Assembly (NCBI GenBank): GCA_900637705.1
Contig: LR134390.1
Location: 744,001-808,000, forward strand
Direction: 5' to 3'
DNA length: 64,000 bases
DNA from: Fusobacterium varium
GTDB taxonomy: Bacteria > Fusobacteriota > Fusobacteriia > Fusobacteriales > Fusobacteriaceae
Shown here: positions 35,650 through 44,840 of the stretch, in pieces
Layout: the number at the start of each line of letters is the position of its first letter
Position numbering within the stretch: the stretch's first letter is position 1
The notes under the pieces: model-generated
Seen by the model: only the letters and a program-made list of their open reading frames with translations
Told to the model about the DNA's origin: nothing
Databases searched by the model: none
Made by a program: the position numbers and the translations under genes

Positions 35650-36982
35650 AAACCAGAGATTATTTGGTCTATACCCTGTCAAGTAGACAATTAAAAAAAA
35701 GAATGACTAAATGGTTTGAATTCGGTATTCTACTGGACTCAAACCATTTAATTTTTTTTGGATCCTTTCATTGTTGTAAAAATCTATATAATTTTTCACT
35801 ATTTCAATTGTTGTTTCCATATTTGATACCTTATTTAAATACAATGCTTCACTTTTAAGGTGACTAAAGAATGATTCAATAGGTGCATTATCCCAGCAGT
35901 TACCTCTTCTAGACATTGAAACTCTTATCCCATGGCTTTCTAATCTTTGAATATATTTTTCTCTAGTATATGTACTTCCTTGATCGGTATGGATTAAACA
36001 ATTCTTAGCTAGTGGAAGTTTAAAAAGTTTTTCTAAAGTCTTATCTACAAGTTCAGCATTATTGCTTAAACTTAATTCATAAGCTACAATTTCTTTATTT
36101 GAAATATCTTTTACTGCATTTAAATACAAAAAATTTCTTGTTCCAAGTATTTCGATATATGTTGTATCCATAGTTAAAACCTTTAATGGTTGAGTTTCAT
36201 TAAACTCACGATTTAAAATATTTTGAGCTACTCTAGCTGGTTGATAATGTCTATATCTATATTTCTTTCTAATGACGGATTTTATTCCATTTTCTTTCAT
36301 AATTCTGTATATTCTTTTATGATTTACTTGATAATTTGTATTTTTATTTACATAAATTTGAAGTCTTCCAACGCCATAAATACCTTTTATCTTTTTATGA
36401 CATTCAAGTATTAGCGCTGTTATTTCTATATTTTGTTCAGCTCTTTTAGAGAGAGTCCTAGTTCTATTTTTCCATTTGTAATATCCACTTCTTGAACACT
36501 CAGCAAAACGACATAATGAGCTTAAAGAATATTTTTTCCTCATCTCATCAATGATTTGAAATGTATTAATTTTTTTACTTTTTTGCTGAGCCCGTAACTT
36601 TTTTAAATACTCATTCTCCATTCTCAAATACTCAATCTCTTCTTCAAGAGAATTAAATTTAGTTCTTGGTCTTCCTTTGATGGGTCCTTTAACTTTACCA
36701 CGAGTTTCAAAATCAAAGGCAGTTTCTCCAAGTAATTTAAACTTTTTTACCCAAGCAGCAACTTGGGAATCATTCTTAACATTCATTTCTTTAGCTACAG
36801 TCAGATATCCACCGTTTCCCTCAAGATATCGCTTAACTACAGCTAATTTAAATTCTTTAGAATATCTGTTATTAATTTTAGACATAAAAATCCCCCTTAG
36901 TTAGACCTTACAACACTATTATATATGTGTTTTTTTCAAATGTCTACCTAAAGGGGATTATACCAATTCTCTGGCTTTTTTT
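35650..36982 (-). mobile_element. IS3-family (IS150-like) insertion sequence
   Basis: Element of about 1.3 kb with one transposase gene and imperfect terminal inverted repeats. The left end near 35668-35700 reads TATACCCTGTCAAGTAGACA; the right end, read on the opposite strand near 36962-36930, reads TATAATCCCCTTTAGGTAGACA. The match continues outward through CCAGAGA...TCTCTGG. No clear target duplication was found. It sits 100 bases after the nuclease gene, between it and the racemase gene. Confidence 0.82.
35707..36885 (-). CDS. IS3-family transposase, single frame
   Basis: 392 residues. The N-terminal helix-turn-helix (KEFKLAVVKRYLEGNGG, WVKKFKLLGETAF) and leucine-zipper-like EEEIEYLRMENEYLKKL correspond to OrfA. 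The C-terminal integrase core has the DDE residues in LTMDTTYIEI, HTDQGSTYTRE and NAPIESFFSHLK. Most IS150-like elements need a programmed -1 frameshift to fuse OrfA and OrfB; here they are in one frame across an A-rich stretch (codons for QQKSKKIN). Confidence 0.92.
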   Translation of the reverse strand: MSKINNRYSKEFKLAVVKRYLEGNGGYLTVAKEMNVKNDSQVAAWVKKFKLLGETAFDFETRGKVKGPIKGRPRTKFNSLEEEIEYLRMENEYLKKLRAQQKSKKINTFQIIDEMRKKYSLSSLCRFAECSRSGYYKWKNRTRTLSKRAEQNIEITALILECHKKIKGIYGVGRLQIYVNKNTNYQVNHKRIYRIMKENGIKSVIRKKYRYRHYQPARVAQNILNREFNETQPLKVLTMDTTYIEILGTRNFLYLNAVKDISNKEIVAYELSLSNNAELVDKTLEKLFKLPLAKNCLIHTDQGSTYTREKYIQRLESHGIRVSMSRRGNCWDNAPIESFFSHLKSEALYLNKVSNMETTIEIVKNYIDFYNNERIQKKLNGLSPVEYRIQTI

Positions 36983-37361
36983 GTATTATATTCACCTTCA
37001 TCAAAAAATATTTTGATTATCATAATAAAAAACTACTATTTTTTAAAAATTTATTGAAAAGTGTTTTTTTATGAATTAAAGAATAAAATTTTTGTTTTTG
37101 CGGTATGACTCAGGTATGACTCACTTTTTTTATCAATCTTCTCAAACACACAACAAAAGCTCCCTTGAGAGTGAGAGCTTTTGTTCGTAGAAATTAAAAT
37201 GTAATTTAAGGAAATGTCCTATGACAATATTATTATATCACATATAATTATTCTGTCAACAAATATTTTGAAAAACAAATAAAAAATAAATTTGTAGTTG
37301 TCATATAATAAATAAAAAGGTATAATTTAATATAGTATTTTGGGAGAGAGGTGCATAAATT
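36983..37361. other. Gene-free stretch with tandem repeat and hairpin
   Basis: The gap between the transposase start and the racemase gene. It contains a perfect tandem 11-base repeat GGTATGACTCA (37102-37123) and a strong hairpin ACAAAAGCTC/GAGCTTTTGT around 37150-37186. The hairpin may have been the terminator of the restriction operon before the insertion sequence arrived. A GGGAGAGAGG ribosome site precedes the racemase start. Confidence 0.5.
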
Positions 37362-38153
37362 ATGAATAAAGAGTCTTCTATAGGAATTTTTGATTCTGGA
37401 ATAGGTGGGTTAACTATATTAAAAAAGATAAGAGAATTACTTCCAAGAGAAAATATAATTTATTATGGTGATTGGAAAAATAATCCATACAGTGAAAAAA
37501 GTAAGGAGGATATACAGAATTTAAGCGCCAAGATAATGGATTTTCTTATTAGAAATAATTGTAAAGCTGTTGTTATTGGGTGTAGTATTTTTTCAGCTGC
37601 TTCTCTTGATTTTCTTAAATCTCAATATAATATTCCAATAATAGGTATGATAGAAGGAGGAGTAAAGTCAGCTATATTAGAAAGCAAACAAAAGAAAATA
37701 GCAGTTATGGGTTCAGCTTTTACCATAAAATCTAATGTATATGAAGAAAGTATAAAAGAAATAGATCCAAACATAACTGTGTATCAAATTTCTTGTAAAG
37801 CCTTATGTGCAATGCTGGAAAAAGGTTGGGAAAATTATCCTGATAGAATGGAAATATTAGAAAGTTATTTATGTCAAATACCAGATACAGCAGATACTTT
37901 AATTCTTGGAGGAACACATTATCCTTTTATTTTAAATGATATAAGAAAATTTTTTAGTAAAAAAATAGTAGACTCTTCTGTAGAAAGTGCTATAGAATTA
38001 TTTAGAGTATTGGGGCAGGAAGATTTATTGAGAGAGGGTTATAAAAAAGGAAGAATAGAATTTTATATTAATGGAGATAAAGAAGTTTTCAAAAATGTAG
38101 CTGAACAACTTTTTGAAAAAGAAGAAATAATAAATATGTTTTCATTATATTAA
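37362..38153 (+). CDS. Glutamate racemase homologue lacking a catalytic cysteine
   Basis: 263 residues of the Asp/Glu racemase family: IGIFDSGIGGLTILKKI, YYGDWKNNPYSEKS, and a first catalytic cysteine at residue 74, in VIGCSIFSAAS where MurI has ACNTASA. The second active-site cysteine, normally in LGCTHYP, is replaced by glycine at residue 184 (LGGTHYPF). Standard MurI needs both cysteines, each deprotonating one face, so racemisation is doubtful. It may be a diverged enzyme, a one-sided catalyst or a regulator. It has its own terminator and precedes the lysine-riboswitch operon. Confidence 0.82.
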   Translation: MNKESSIGIFDSGIGGLTILKKIRELLPRENIIYYGDWKNNPYSEKSKEDIQNLSAKIMDFLIRNNCKAVVIGCSIFSAASLDFLKSQYNIPIIGMIEGGVKSAILESKQKKIAVMGSAFTIKSNVYEESIKEIDPNITVYQISCKALCAMLEKGWENYPDRMEILESYLCQIPDTADTLILGGTHYPFILNDIRKFFSKKIVDSSVESAIELFRVLGQEDLLREGYKKGRIEFYINGDKEVFKNVAEQLFEKEEIINMFSLY

Positions 38154-38172
38154 TTAAAAGTTATAAATTTTA

Positions 38173-38206
38173 AAATAAAGATAGTAGCGCTATCTTTATT
38201 TTTTTA
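38173..38206 (+). terminator. Terminator of the racemase-like gene
   Basis: Twelve-base stem AAATAAAGATAG/CTATCTTTATTT with a five-base loop and T run, 20 bases after the stop. Confidence 0.85.
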
Positions 38207-38222
38207 TTATATATAAAATATA

Positions 38223-38252
38223 TTGTACAAAGTTTATATGATAGAGTATACT
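38223..38252 (+). promoter_or_regulatory. Promoter of the riboswitch operon
   Basis: TTGTAC at 38223-38228, an 18-base spacer and TATACT at 38247-38252. Transcription would begin near 38260, just before the riboswitch P1 stem. Confidence 0.6.
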
Positions 38253-38269
38253 CAATCCTATAATATTAG

Positions 38270-38440
38270 TTTAGATAGAGGAGCAGAAAACAAGAGTATA
38301 ACTATATTAGTCTGGCAGACATTTAAAATAGTTAGAAAGGGAATTTTGCCGAAATGGAAGAGAATTAGCCATTCTCTTTTGTTGGGAATATAGAGAATAT
38401 CTATATTACTGTCATTGATTATCAATGGAGTGCTATCTGT
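38270..38440 (+). promoter_or_regulatory. Lysine riboswitch (L box)
   Basis: About 170 bases carrying the ordered lysine-riboswitch landmarks. The P1 stem is AGATAG (38273-38278) with CTATCT (38433-38438). Then come GAGGAGC, the loop-E-like CAAGAGTAT, AGAAAGGGAATTTTGCCGAAAT (compare GAAAGGGGAGCGTCGCCGAAG of Bacillus lysC), GTTGGG, ATTACTGTC and TGGAGTGCTATCT at the 3' side. A terminator follows at 38499. Lysine binding would be expected to favour termination and lower expression of the downstream genes. The rest of 38154-38777 is AT-rich with no gene. Confidence 0.9.
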
Positions 38441-38498
38441 GGGAAAGAGAATTTTTATGATATTATTTATATATAATATCATTTTTATGATTGTATTT

Positions 38499-38531
38499 AT
38501 CACAGTTTAGCATTGAACTGTGATTTTTTAT
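38499..38531 (+). terminator. Riboswitch-controlled terminator
   Basis: Nine-base perfect stem ATCACAGTT/AACTGTGAT followed by a T run, 60 bases after the riboswitch P1 stem. An intervening palindrome ATGATATTAT/ATAATATCAT (about 38456-38482) may belong to the switching structure. Confidence 0.85.
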
Positions 38532-38777
38532 TTTTAAGATAAAAATATAAATTGCGTTAATAAATATATTTTATTTTGTTTATACATATTTTTTACATAA
38601 ATAATAGTATCTTGTATATATATATACTGTAAATTTTTTTTAGAAGATATATAAGAATGATATTAGGGATATAGAAAACAGATATTTGTTTTTTATTTTA
38701 ATGTAGAGTATATAAAGAAGTATAAAATATTTTATTAAAAATACAAAAATATTTTAAAATGGGAGGAAGGAAAGATT

Positions 38778-39374
38778 ATGATTAATGGAATTTGGTGTGG
38801 AATGATAATTATTGGAGTGATTGTATCTATATTTACAGGAAAGATACAGGCAGTGACAGATTCAGCGATATCTTCAGCAGGAACAGCAGTAGAGATATCA
38901 ATAGGATTGGTAGGGGTAATGGCATTGTGGCTTGGACTTATGAAAATAGCAGAGGAAGCAGGATTGGTAAAAGCAATGGGAAAAGCAATGAAACCTTTAA
39001 TGATAAAGTTGTTTCCAGAAGTACCAGCAGATCACCCAGCAATGGGAAGTATGGTTGCAAATATGGCAGCAAACTTTTTTGGACTTGGAAATGCAGCAAC
39101 ACCTCTTGGAATAAAAGCAATGCAGGAATTACAGGAACTGAATCCAAATAAAGATGAGGCATCAAATGCAATGGTAATGTTTTTAGCGATAAATACATCA
39201 TCTGTAACTCTTATATCTTCAAGTGTAATAGCATACAGAACAGCAGCAGGTTCACTAAATGCAGCAGAAGTTATAGCGCCAACAATAATAGCAACATTGG
39301 TATCAACAACAGTTGGAATAATAGCATGTAAAGTTTTACAGAAACTACCAGCATTTAAAAGAGAAGAAATTTAA
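38778..39374 (+). CDS. SpmA-like nucleoside-recognition (gate) domain membrane protein
   Basis: 198 residues, several membrane segments, with the SpmA/gate-domain features DSAISSAGTAVEISIGLVGVMALWLGLM and ANMAANFFGLGNAATPLGIKAM. In spore formers SpmA and SpmB affect core dehydration; in non-sporulating bacteria the pair is of unknown transport-like function. First gene after the lysine riboswitch, so a lysine- or diaminopimelate-related role is suggested. Ribosome site GGGAGGAAGG. Confidence 0.8.
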   Translation: MINGIWCGMIIIGVIVSIFTGKIQAVTDSAISSAGTAVEISIGLVGVMALWLGLMKIAEEAGLVKAMGKAMKPLMIKLFPEVPADHPAMGSMVANMAANFFGLGNAATPLGIKAMQELQELNPNKDEASNAMVMFLAINTSSVTLISSSVIAYRTAAGSLNAAEVIAPTIIATLVSTTVGIIACKVLQKLPAFKREEI

Positions 39375-39404
39375 GAAATAAAACAGATGAGGGAGGAATA
39401 AAAA

Positions 39405-39944
39405 ATGTTTGTAATAATAATGAATCAGATATCGTTATATGCAATACCAATGATAATATTTATAATAGTAGGATATGCATTTTTGGTAAAAAAAGTAAAA
39501 GTATATGAAGTATTTTGTGAAGGAGCGAAGGAAGGCTTTACAACAGCGATAAGAATAATACCATTTTTAGTGGCAATGCTTGTGGCGATAGGAATATTTA
39601 GAAGTTCAGGCTGTATAGATATAATGATGAGAGTATTGGATCCAGTATTTTCAGCTATAGGAATGCCAGGGGAAGTATTACCGATGGCAATAATGAGACC
39701 ATTGTCAGGTGGAGGAGCAACAGGAATAATGAATGACCTTATGCTCACATATGGACCAGATTCGTTAATAGGAAGAATAGCATCAACAATGATGGGATCA
39801 ACAGAAACAACATTCTATGTACTTGCAGTATATTTTGGAGCAGTAAGCATAAGAAAGACAAGACATGCAGTAGCAGCAGGACTTTTAGCTGATTTAGCAG
39901 GGTTACTGACAGCAGTATGGATTTGTAATGTAATGTTCAGATAA
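39405..39944 (+). CDS. SpmB-like nucleoside-recognition (gate) domain membrane protein
   Basis: 179 residues, partner of the preceding SpmA-like protein. Motifs: EVFCEGAKEGFTTAIRIIPFLVAMLVAIGIFR, ALPMAIMRPLSGGGATGIMNDL (here VLPMAIMRPLSGGGA) and STMMGSTETTFYVLAVYFGAV, in fragments. The gene follows its partner by 30 bases and has its own GGGAGG box. Together they probably make a two-subunit membrane system of unknown substrate. Confidence 0.82.
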   Translation: MFVIIMNQISLYAIPMIIFIIVGYAFLVKKVKVYEVFCEGAKEGFTTAIRIIPFLVAMLVAIGIFRSSGCIDIMMRVLDPVFSAIGMPGEVLPMAIMRPLSGGGATGIMNDLMLTYGPDSLIGRIASTMMGSTETTFYVLAVYFGAVSIRKTRHAVAAGLLADLAGLLTAVWICNVMFR

Positions 39945-39961
39945 AATTTTGAGGTGATAGT

Positions 39962-40882
39962 GTGTTAGGAAAGAAATTAAAAAAAGGAGATACATTAGGT
40001 ATCATAGCACCAGCAAGCTTTGCTTCTATGGAGAAAGTGGAAAGTGCAAAAAATAATCTTGAAAAAATGGGATTTAAAGTTATTCTTGGGGAAAGCACTA
40101 AAAGTAGATGGTATTCATATGCTGGTCCAGAAGAGGTAAGGGCGAAAGATATAAATAATTTTTTCGCTGATTCAAGTGTAGATGGAATAATTTGCATGAG
40201 AGGTGGATATGGGTGTAATAGACTTGTAGAAATGGTAGATTATTCTATCATTGAAAAAAATCCTAAGATTTTTATAGGATACAGTGATATAACAACTTTA
40301 CATATGGCTATTTTTCAAAAAACAGGGCTTGTAACATTTCATGGACCTATGGCTGTAAGCAACTTCTCTGGTGAATACAATAAAGATACATATAAAAGTT
40401 TTGAAGAAGTGCTAATGAATGATAATAATGAATTATTATTAAAAAATTTCTCAAAAGAACTAGGAGTTCTTTGTGAAGGAATAGGAGAAGGGGAGATAGT
40501 AGGGGGAAATCTAGCTACTTTAATAGCAAGTCTTGGAACAGATTATGATGTGGACTATACTGGAAAAATACTTTTTCTAGAAGAAGTAGGAGAAAAAACA
40601 TATAAGATAGATAGAATGTTGAATCAGTTAAAAAAATTCAAAGTTTTTGAAAAAATTAATGGAATTATACTTGGTGATTTTAAAAATTGTCCTGCAGATT
40701 CTGAAAATGATATGTCATTAATGGAGGTATTTGAAGATTATCTCTCAAAGTTGAAAATACCTGTAGTTTATGATTTTGAGTCTGGGCATAGTGAACCTAT
40801 GATAACTCTTCCTTTAGGAGCAAAAGCCCAAATAAATACAGTATTAAAAGAAATAAAAATATTAGAAAAGGTTGTAAGATAA
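39962..40882 (+). CDS. LD-carboxypeptidase (peptidase S66)
   Basis: 306 residues from a GTG start with GAGGTG upstream. Family features: KKGDTLGIIAPAS, CMRGGYGCNRLVEMVDY, the nucleophile serine in IFIGYSDITTLHMAIF, HGPM, and the histidine in FESGHSEPMITLPLG completing the Ser-Glu-His triad. S66 enzymes remove the terminal D-Ala from murein tetrapeptides in the cytoplasm. In a lysine-riboswitch operon with lysA it fits recycling of murein peptides to release diaminopimelate. It is 18 bases after the SpmB-like gene and four bases before the next gene. Confidence 0.88.
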   Translation: MLGKKLKKGDTLGIIAPASFASMEKVESAKNNLEKMGFKVILGESTKSRWYSYAGPEEVRAKDINNFFADSSVDGIICMRGGYGCNRLVEMVDYSIIEKNPKIFIGYSDITTLHMAIFQKTGLVTFHGPMAVSNFSGEYNKDTYKSFEEVLMNDNNELLLKNFSKELGVLCEGIGEGEIVGGNLATLIASLGTDYDVDYTGKILFLEEVGEKTYKIDRMLNQLKKFKVFEKINGIILGDFKNCPADSENDMSLMEVFEDYLSKLKIPVVYDFESGHSEPMITLPLGAKAQINTVLKEIKILEKVVR

Positions 40883-40885
40883 TCT

Positions 40886-41659
40886 ATGAATAATAAAAAT
40901 AGTATTTTAAAAGAAAAAATAGAAGAAAATAATGTTCTTTTTGTAGCTTGTTATATGGGGAGATTGATACTGCAAAATGGTGGTGAAACTTATAGAACAG
41001 AAGAAACTATAAGAAGAACATGTGAATACTATGGAATAAAAGCCAATAGTTTTGCAACTTTAAATACTATAATTACTTCAATAGATTCTTTTGATGGAAA
41101 AAGATATTCAAAAGTAGATAGAATAGATTCAAGAACTTTGAATTTAGACAAGGTAGATAGATTGAATAATATAGCTAGAAATCTTAATAAATATAAAATA
41201 TCAGAAGTAAAAGAAAAAATAATGGAAATAGAAGCTGAAGATAAGATGAATTTTAGAAAAAAAGTATTGGGAAATGTACTTGTTGGAAGTGCATTTGCCA
41301 TACTTTTCAAAGGAGGGATAAGAGATAGCGTTGTAGCTCTTATCTCTACCTTTATCCTTGCATGTACAGATGAGTTTATAAAAGATTTAAAATTAAATAA
41401 CTTTTTTGTAAATTTTATTGGAGGGGTTATAGCAGCTATAATTTCATTGATGTTTTTTAAATTTAACTTTATAGATGATATATCTATTTCTATAATTTCT
41501 GCTTTGATGCTTCTTGTGCCAGGAATTTCTTTTACTAATTCAATAAGAGATATTATAGCAGGAGATTTTGTTTCTGGAATATCAAGAGGAGTAGAAGCTG
41601 TAACTACAGGAATAGCATTAGCCTCGGGATCAGGAATGATACTTTCTATTTTTCTATGA
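40886..41659 (+). CDS. ThrE-like exporter, N-terminal subunit (second copy)
   Basis: 257 residues, paralogue of 542-1309 (CYMGRLILQNGGETYRTEETI against CLTGKIMLQNGSEVYRVENHI, and LVPGISFTNSIRDIIAGDF against LVPGVAFINSMRDIFSGDL). A soluble N-terminal half precedes membrane segments. Lies four bases after the LD-carboxypeptidase gene, so it belongs to the riboswitch operon. Substrate may be lysine or diaminopimelate rather than threonine; direction of transport is uncertain, since an exporter repressed by lysine would be unexpected. Confidence 0.82.
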   Translation: MNNKNSILKEKIEENNVLFVACYMGRLILQNGGETYRTEETIRRTCEYYGIKANSFATLNTIITSIDSFDGKRYSKVDRIDSRTLNLDKVDRLNNIARNLNKYKISEVKEKIMEIEAEDKMNFRKKVLGNVLVGSAFAILFKGGIRDSVVALISTFILACTDEFIKDLKLNNFFVNFIGGVIAAIISLMFFKFNFIDDISISIISALMLLVPGISFTNSIRDIIAGDFVSGISRGVEAVTTGIALASGSGMILSIFL

Positions 41660-41662
41660 TTT

Positions 41663-42106
41663 ATGGGAGGAAAAATGATTATTCAAATAACTGCAGCAAT
41701 AGTAGCAACTTTAGGATTTGGAATACTTTTTGGATTAAATAGAAAAAAATTATTCTATGCAGGAATGAGTGGAGGAATAGGATGGTTTTTTTATTTAATA
41801 TCATTAAAAGTAAATTTATCAGAAGCAATAGCATTTTTAGCAGCTTCATTATCAATGACAATATATTCAGAAATAATGGCTCGAAAATTAAAATCTCCTG
41901 CAATAACATTTCTTATTGGTGGATTTATACCATTAGTTCCAGGAAGTGGAGTTTATTATACTATGTATGGACTTATAAAAAATGATATGCAGATGACAGT
42001 TCAAAAAGGAATACAGACATTTATAATAGCTGGGGCTATAGCAGTAGGAATACTTTTAGGTTCTACAATATGTCAGATATACTTTTCAAAGAAGAAAAAA
42101 GCATGA
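41663..42106 (+). CDS. ThrE-like exporter, C-terminal subunit (second copy)
   Basis: 147 residues with membrane segments; paralogue of 1309-1767 (PLVPGSGVYYTMYGLIKNDMQMTVQKGIQTFIIAGAIAVG, seen in parts). It pairs with the preceding subunit. A later ATG (MIIQITAAIVATLGFG, about 41675) aligned with a GGGAGGAAAA box is probably the true start, giving about 143 residues. Confidence 0.82.
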   Translation: MGGKMIIQITAAIVATLGFGILFGLNRKKLFYAGMSGGIGWFFYLISLKVNLSEAIAFLAASLSMTIYSEIMARKLKSPAITFLIGGFIPLVPGSGVYYTMYGLIKNDMQMTVQKGIQTFIIAGAIAVGILLGSTICQIYFSKKKKA

Positions 42107-42145
42107 GTATCACAGCTTAGAAAAGCTAAAATTAGGAGGAAAGAA

Positions 42146-43449
42146 ATGAAATTATTTGGTACTATGAAAGCAGAAAATGGAATATTAGAAATAGGAGGAA
42201 TAAAAGTTACTGAATTAGCAGAGAAATATGGAACACCTCTATATATAATGGATCAATCTCTTATAGAAGAAAATATAATTAAATATAAAAATAATTTTAA
42301 AAGTAGTAAATTTGATACATCTATTGTATATGCTTCCAAAGCATTTTTATCAAAAGCCATATGCCAGTTAGTTGAAAAATATGATATAGAAATAGATGCT
42401 GTATCTGGAGGAGAATTATATACTATAAAAACAAGTGGACTTCCTATGAAAAAAGTTCATATGCATGGAAATAATAAAACTGATGAAGAATTAGAAATGT
42501 GTCTTGATTATGAAATAGGAAGCATTATTATTGATAACGAAGAGGAGATAGAAAGATTATCAAGAATATGTAAAGAAAAAAATAAAAAATTAAAGTTATG
42601 ATGAGAATAAATATTGGAATAGATGCTCATACACATGAATATATAAAAACTTCTAAACATTCATCAAAATTTGGAGAATCAATATTCGATGAGAGAATAA
42701 CAGAAATTGTAGGAAAGATAGTTAAAGATGAAAACATGGAATTTTTAGGTTTCCATTGTCATATTGGATCTCAAATATTTGATACTAAAGCTTTTCATGA
42801 AGGAATAGAATCTATGGTAAAAGAAACTAAAAAAATATCAGAAGTTTTAGGAATATATATTCCAGAAATAAATCTTGGAGGAGGATTTGGAGTATACTAT
42901 ACAGAGAAGGATACAGCAATAGATGTAGAACAATTTATGAAATCTATGATAGAACATTTAGAAAGAAGTTTAGAAGCTGAAAAGATGAAATTAAAAAAAG
43001 TTTCTATTGAGCCAGGAAGAAGTATTGTTGCTAATGCAGGAAGCACTTTATACACAGTTGGAGGAACAAAAACTACTTATGGGGGAGTAAAATATATATT
43101 TATAGATGGAGGAATGACTGACAATATAAGACCAGCATTATATCAAGCTGAGTATGAAGCTGTAGTAGCAAATAAAATTAATGAACCAGCAGAAGATGTA
43201 GTGACAATAGCTGGAAAATGTTGTGAATCTGGAGATTTAATAATTAAAAATGGGAAACTGGCAAAGGCTGAAACAGGTGACTTAATATTGGTAGCAACAA
43301 CAGGGGCTTATGGGTACTCAATGTCTAACAATTATAATAAAGCTCCAAAACCAGCAGTAGTATTTGTTAAAGATGGAAAAAGTGCTCTATCAATAAAGAG
43401 GGAAAGTTTGGAAGATCTTGTTAGAAACGATGTATTGATAGATATTTAG
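42146..43449 (+). pseudogene. lysA: Diaminopimelate decarboxylase LysA, frameshifted
   Basis: Two frames (42146-42601 and 42598-43449) form a complete LysA of about 434 residues that decarboxylates meso-diaminopimelate to lysine. Part one has the PLP lysine in IVYASKAFLSKA and DAVSGGELYT. Part two has FHCHIGSQIFD, NLGGGFGVYY, SIEPGRSIVANAG, the CCESGDLI active-site cysteine motif, and a C-terminal TGAYGYSMSNNYN. One A missing from the TTAAAGTT stretch at about 42593 explains the split (KKLKV then MMRINIG). Given the riboswitch operon context the gene is expected to be functional and the break an error. Confidence 0.88.
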
Positions 43450-43640
43450 TAAATTTTAATTTTTATAACTACATAATATTCTAAAAATATGAATTTAATA
43501 AAAAAATATTTTTATTGAAATAACGATATTATAATATAAAACTATGAACAGAAAAATATTTATTTTGATTGCTAGAAGAAAAATAAATAAATTGATAAAA
43601 TCATTAGGGAATAAAAAATTTCTTGAAATTTGGAGGAAAA

Positions 43641-44822
43641 ATGAATATTAAGAGGCTAAAAGAAGAAATTGAAAAAGAAAAGGATTGGCTTATAGATGTT
43701 AGAAGAGATTTTCATAAAAATCCAGAGTTAGGACAAGAAGAATATAGGACAATGGAAAAAATATGTGAATATTTAACAAAAATGGGAATATCATATAAAG
43801 ATAAAATATTCAAAACAGGTGTAATTGCAGAAATAAAAGGAGAAGATACCAATTATACAATAGCGTTGAGAGCTGATATAGATGCTCTACCTATAATAGA
43901 TAAAAAGCATACTTCTTATGCCTCAATTAATGAAGGAAAATGTCATGCCTGTGGACATGATGCACACACAACTATTGCTTTAGGAGTAGCTAAATATTTT
44001 TCAGATAATAAAATAATTCCTCCATGTAATATAAGATTTTTATTTCAACCAGCTGAAGAAACAGTGGGGGGAGCTAAACCTATGATACAAGAGGGAGCTC
44101 TTAAAAATGTTGATTGTGTATTTGGATTACATGTAGATGAATATTTGCCAACAGGTCATATAGGAATAAAATATGGAGCAATGAATGCTTCATCAGATAC
44201 TCTTAAAATAAATATATATGGAAAATCTTGTCATGGAGCATATCCTAGTGATGGAGTAGATGCAATTCTTGTTGCCTCTCATGTAATGGTAGCCCTTCAA
44301 TCTATAGTAAGTAGAAATATAGATGCTAGAGAAAGTGGAGTTGTTACTATTGGAACGATTCATGGTGGAACTCAGGGAAATATAATAGCAGATAAAGTTC
44401 AATTAGTAGGAACATTAAGAACATTAAATCCAGAGGTAAGAAAGACAATGCTGGAAAAAATTGAAGAGATAGTAACTAATGTTCCTAAAGCTTTTGGAGG
44501 AAGTGGAGAATTTATAAGAGAGGAAGGATATACTGCTCTTATAAATCATGACAAAGAGGTAGATATAGTAAGAGAAAATGCTGTAGATCTTTTAGGAGAA
44601 AATAATATTTTTGAGAAAAAGACTGCAAATATGGGTGTAGAAGATTTTGCATATTTTATTGAGAATACTCCTGGAGCATTTTTTACTTTAGGGGTCAAAA
44701 ATAAGGAAAAAGGGATAGATGCCCCTGCTCATAATGGGCTATTTGATATAGATGAAGATGCACTTATGATTGGAGTAGAAATGCAGATATTAAATATATA
44801 TTCAGCTTTTAATAAAAAATAA
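43641..44822 (+). CDS. M20 amidohydrolase (hippurate/N-acyl-amino-acid deacylase type)
   Basis: 393 residues from an ATG with GGAGGAAAA upstream; an earlier TTG at 43623 overlaps that box. Metal and catalytic motifs of M20D: ALRADIDALP, CHACGHDAHTTIALG, FQPAEETVGGAKPMI, FGLHVDEYLPTGHIG, then NMGVEDFAYF and DAPAHNGLFDID. Members hydrolyse N-acyl amino acids; in some bacteria the related enzyme is N-acetyl-diaminopimelate deacetylase. Position between lysA and dapF makes an acylated diaminopimelate substrate an attractive guess. 18 bases before the YfcC gene. Confidence 0.85.
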   Translation: MNIKRLKEEIEKEKDWLIDVRRDFHKNPELGQEEYRTMEKICEYLTKMGISYKDKIFKTGVIAEIKGEDTNYTIALRADIDALPIIDKKHTSYASINEGKCHACGHDAHTTIALGVAKYFSDNKIIPPCNIRFLFQPAEETVGGAKPMIQEGALKNVDCVFGLHVDEYLPTGHIGIKYGAMNASSDTLKINIYGKSCHGAYPSDGVDAILVASHVMVALQSIVSRNIDARESGVVTIGTIHGGTQGNIIADKVQLVGTLRTLNPEVRKTMLEKIEEIVTNVPKAFGGSGEFIREEGYTALINHDKEVDIVRENAVDLLGENNIFEKKTANMGVEDFAYFIENTPGAFFTLGVKNKEKGIDAPAHNGLFDIDEDALMIGVEMQILNIYSAFNKK

Positions 44823-44840
44823 ATTTTTTGGAGGGAAATA

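Noticed and set aside
35650-36982. IS3 element as part of the restriction system
   Set aside because: It has its own ends and transposase and lies outside the nuclease frame; proximity alone does not link them.
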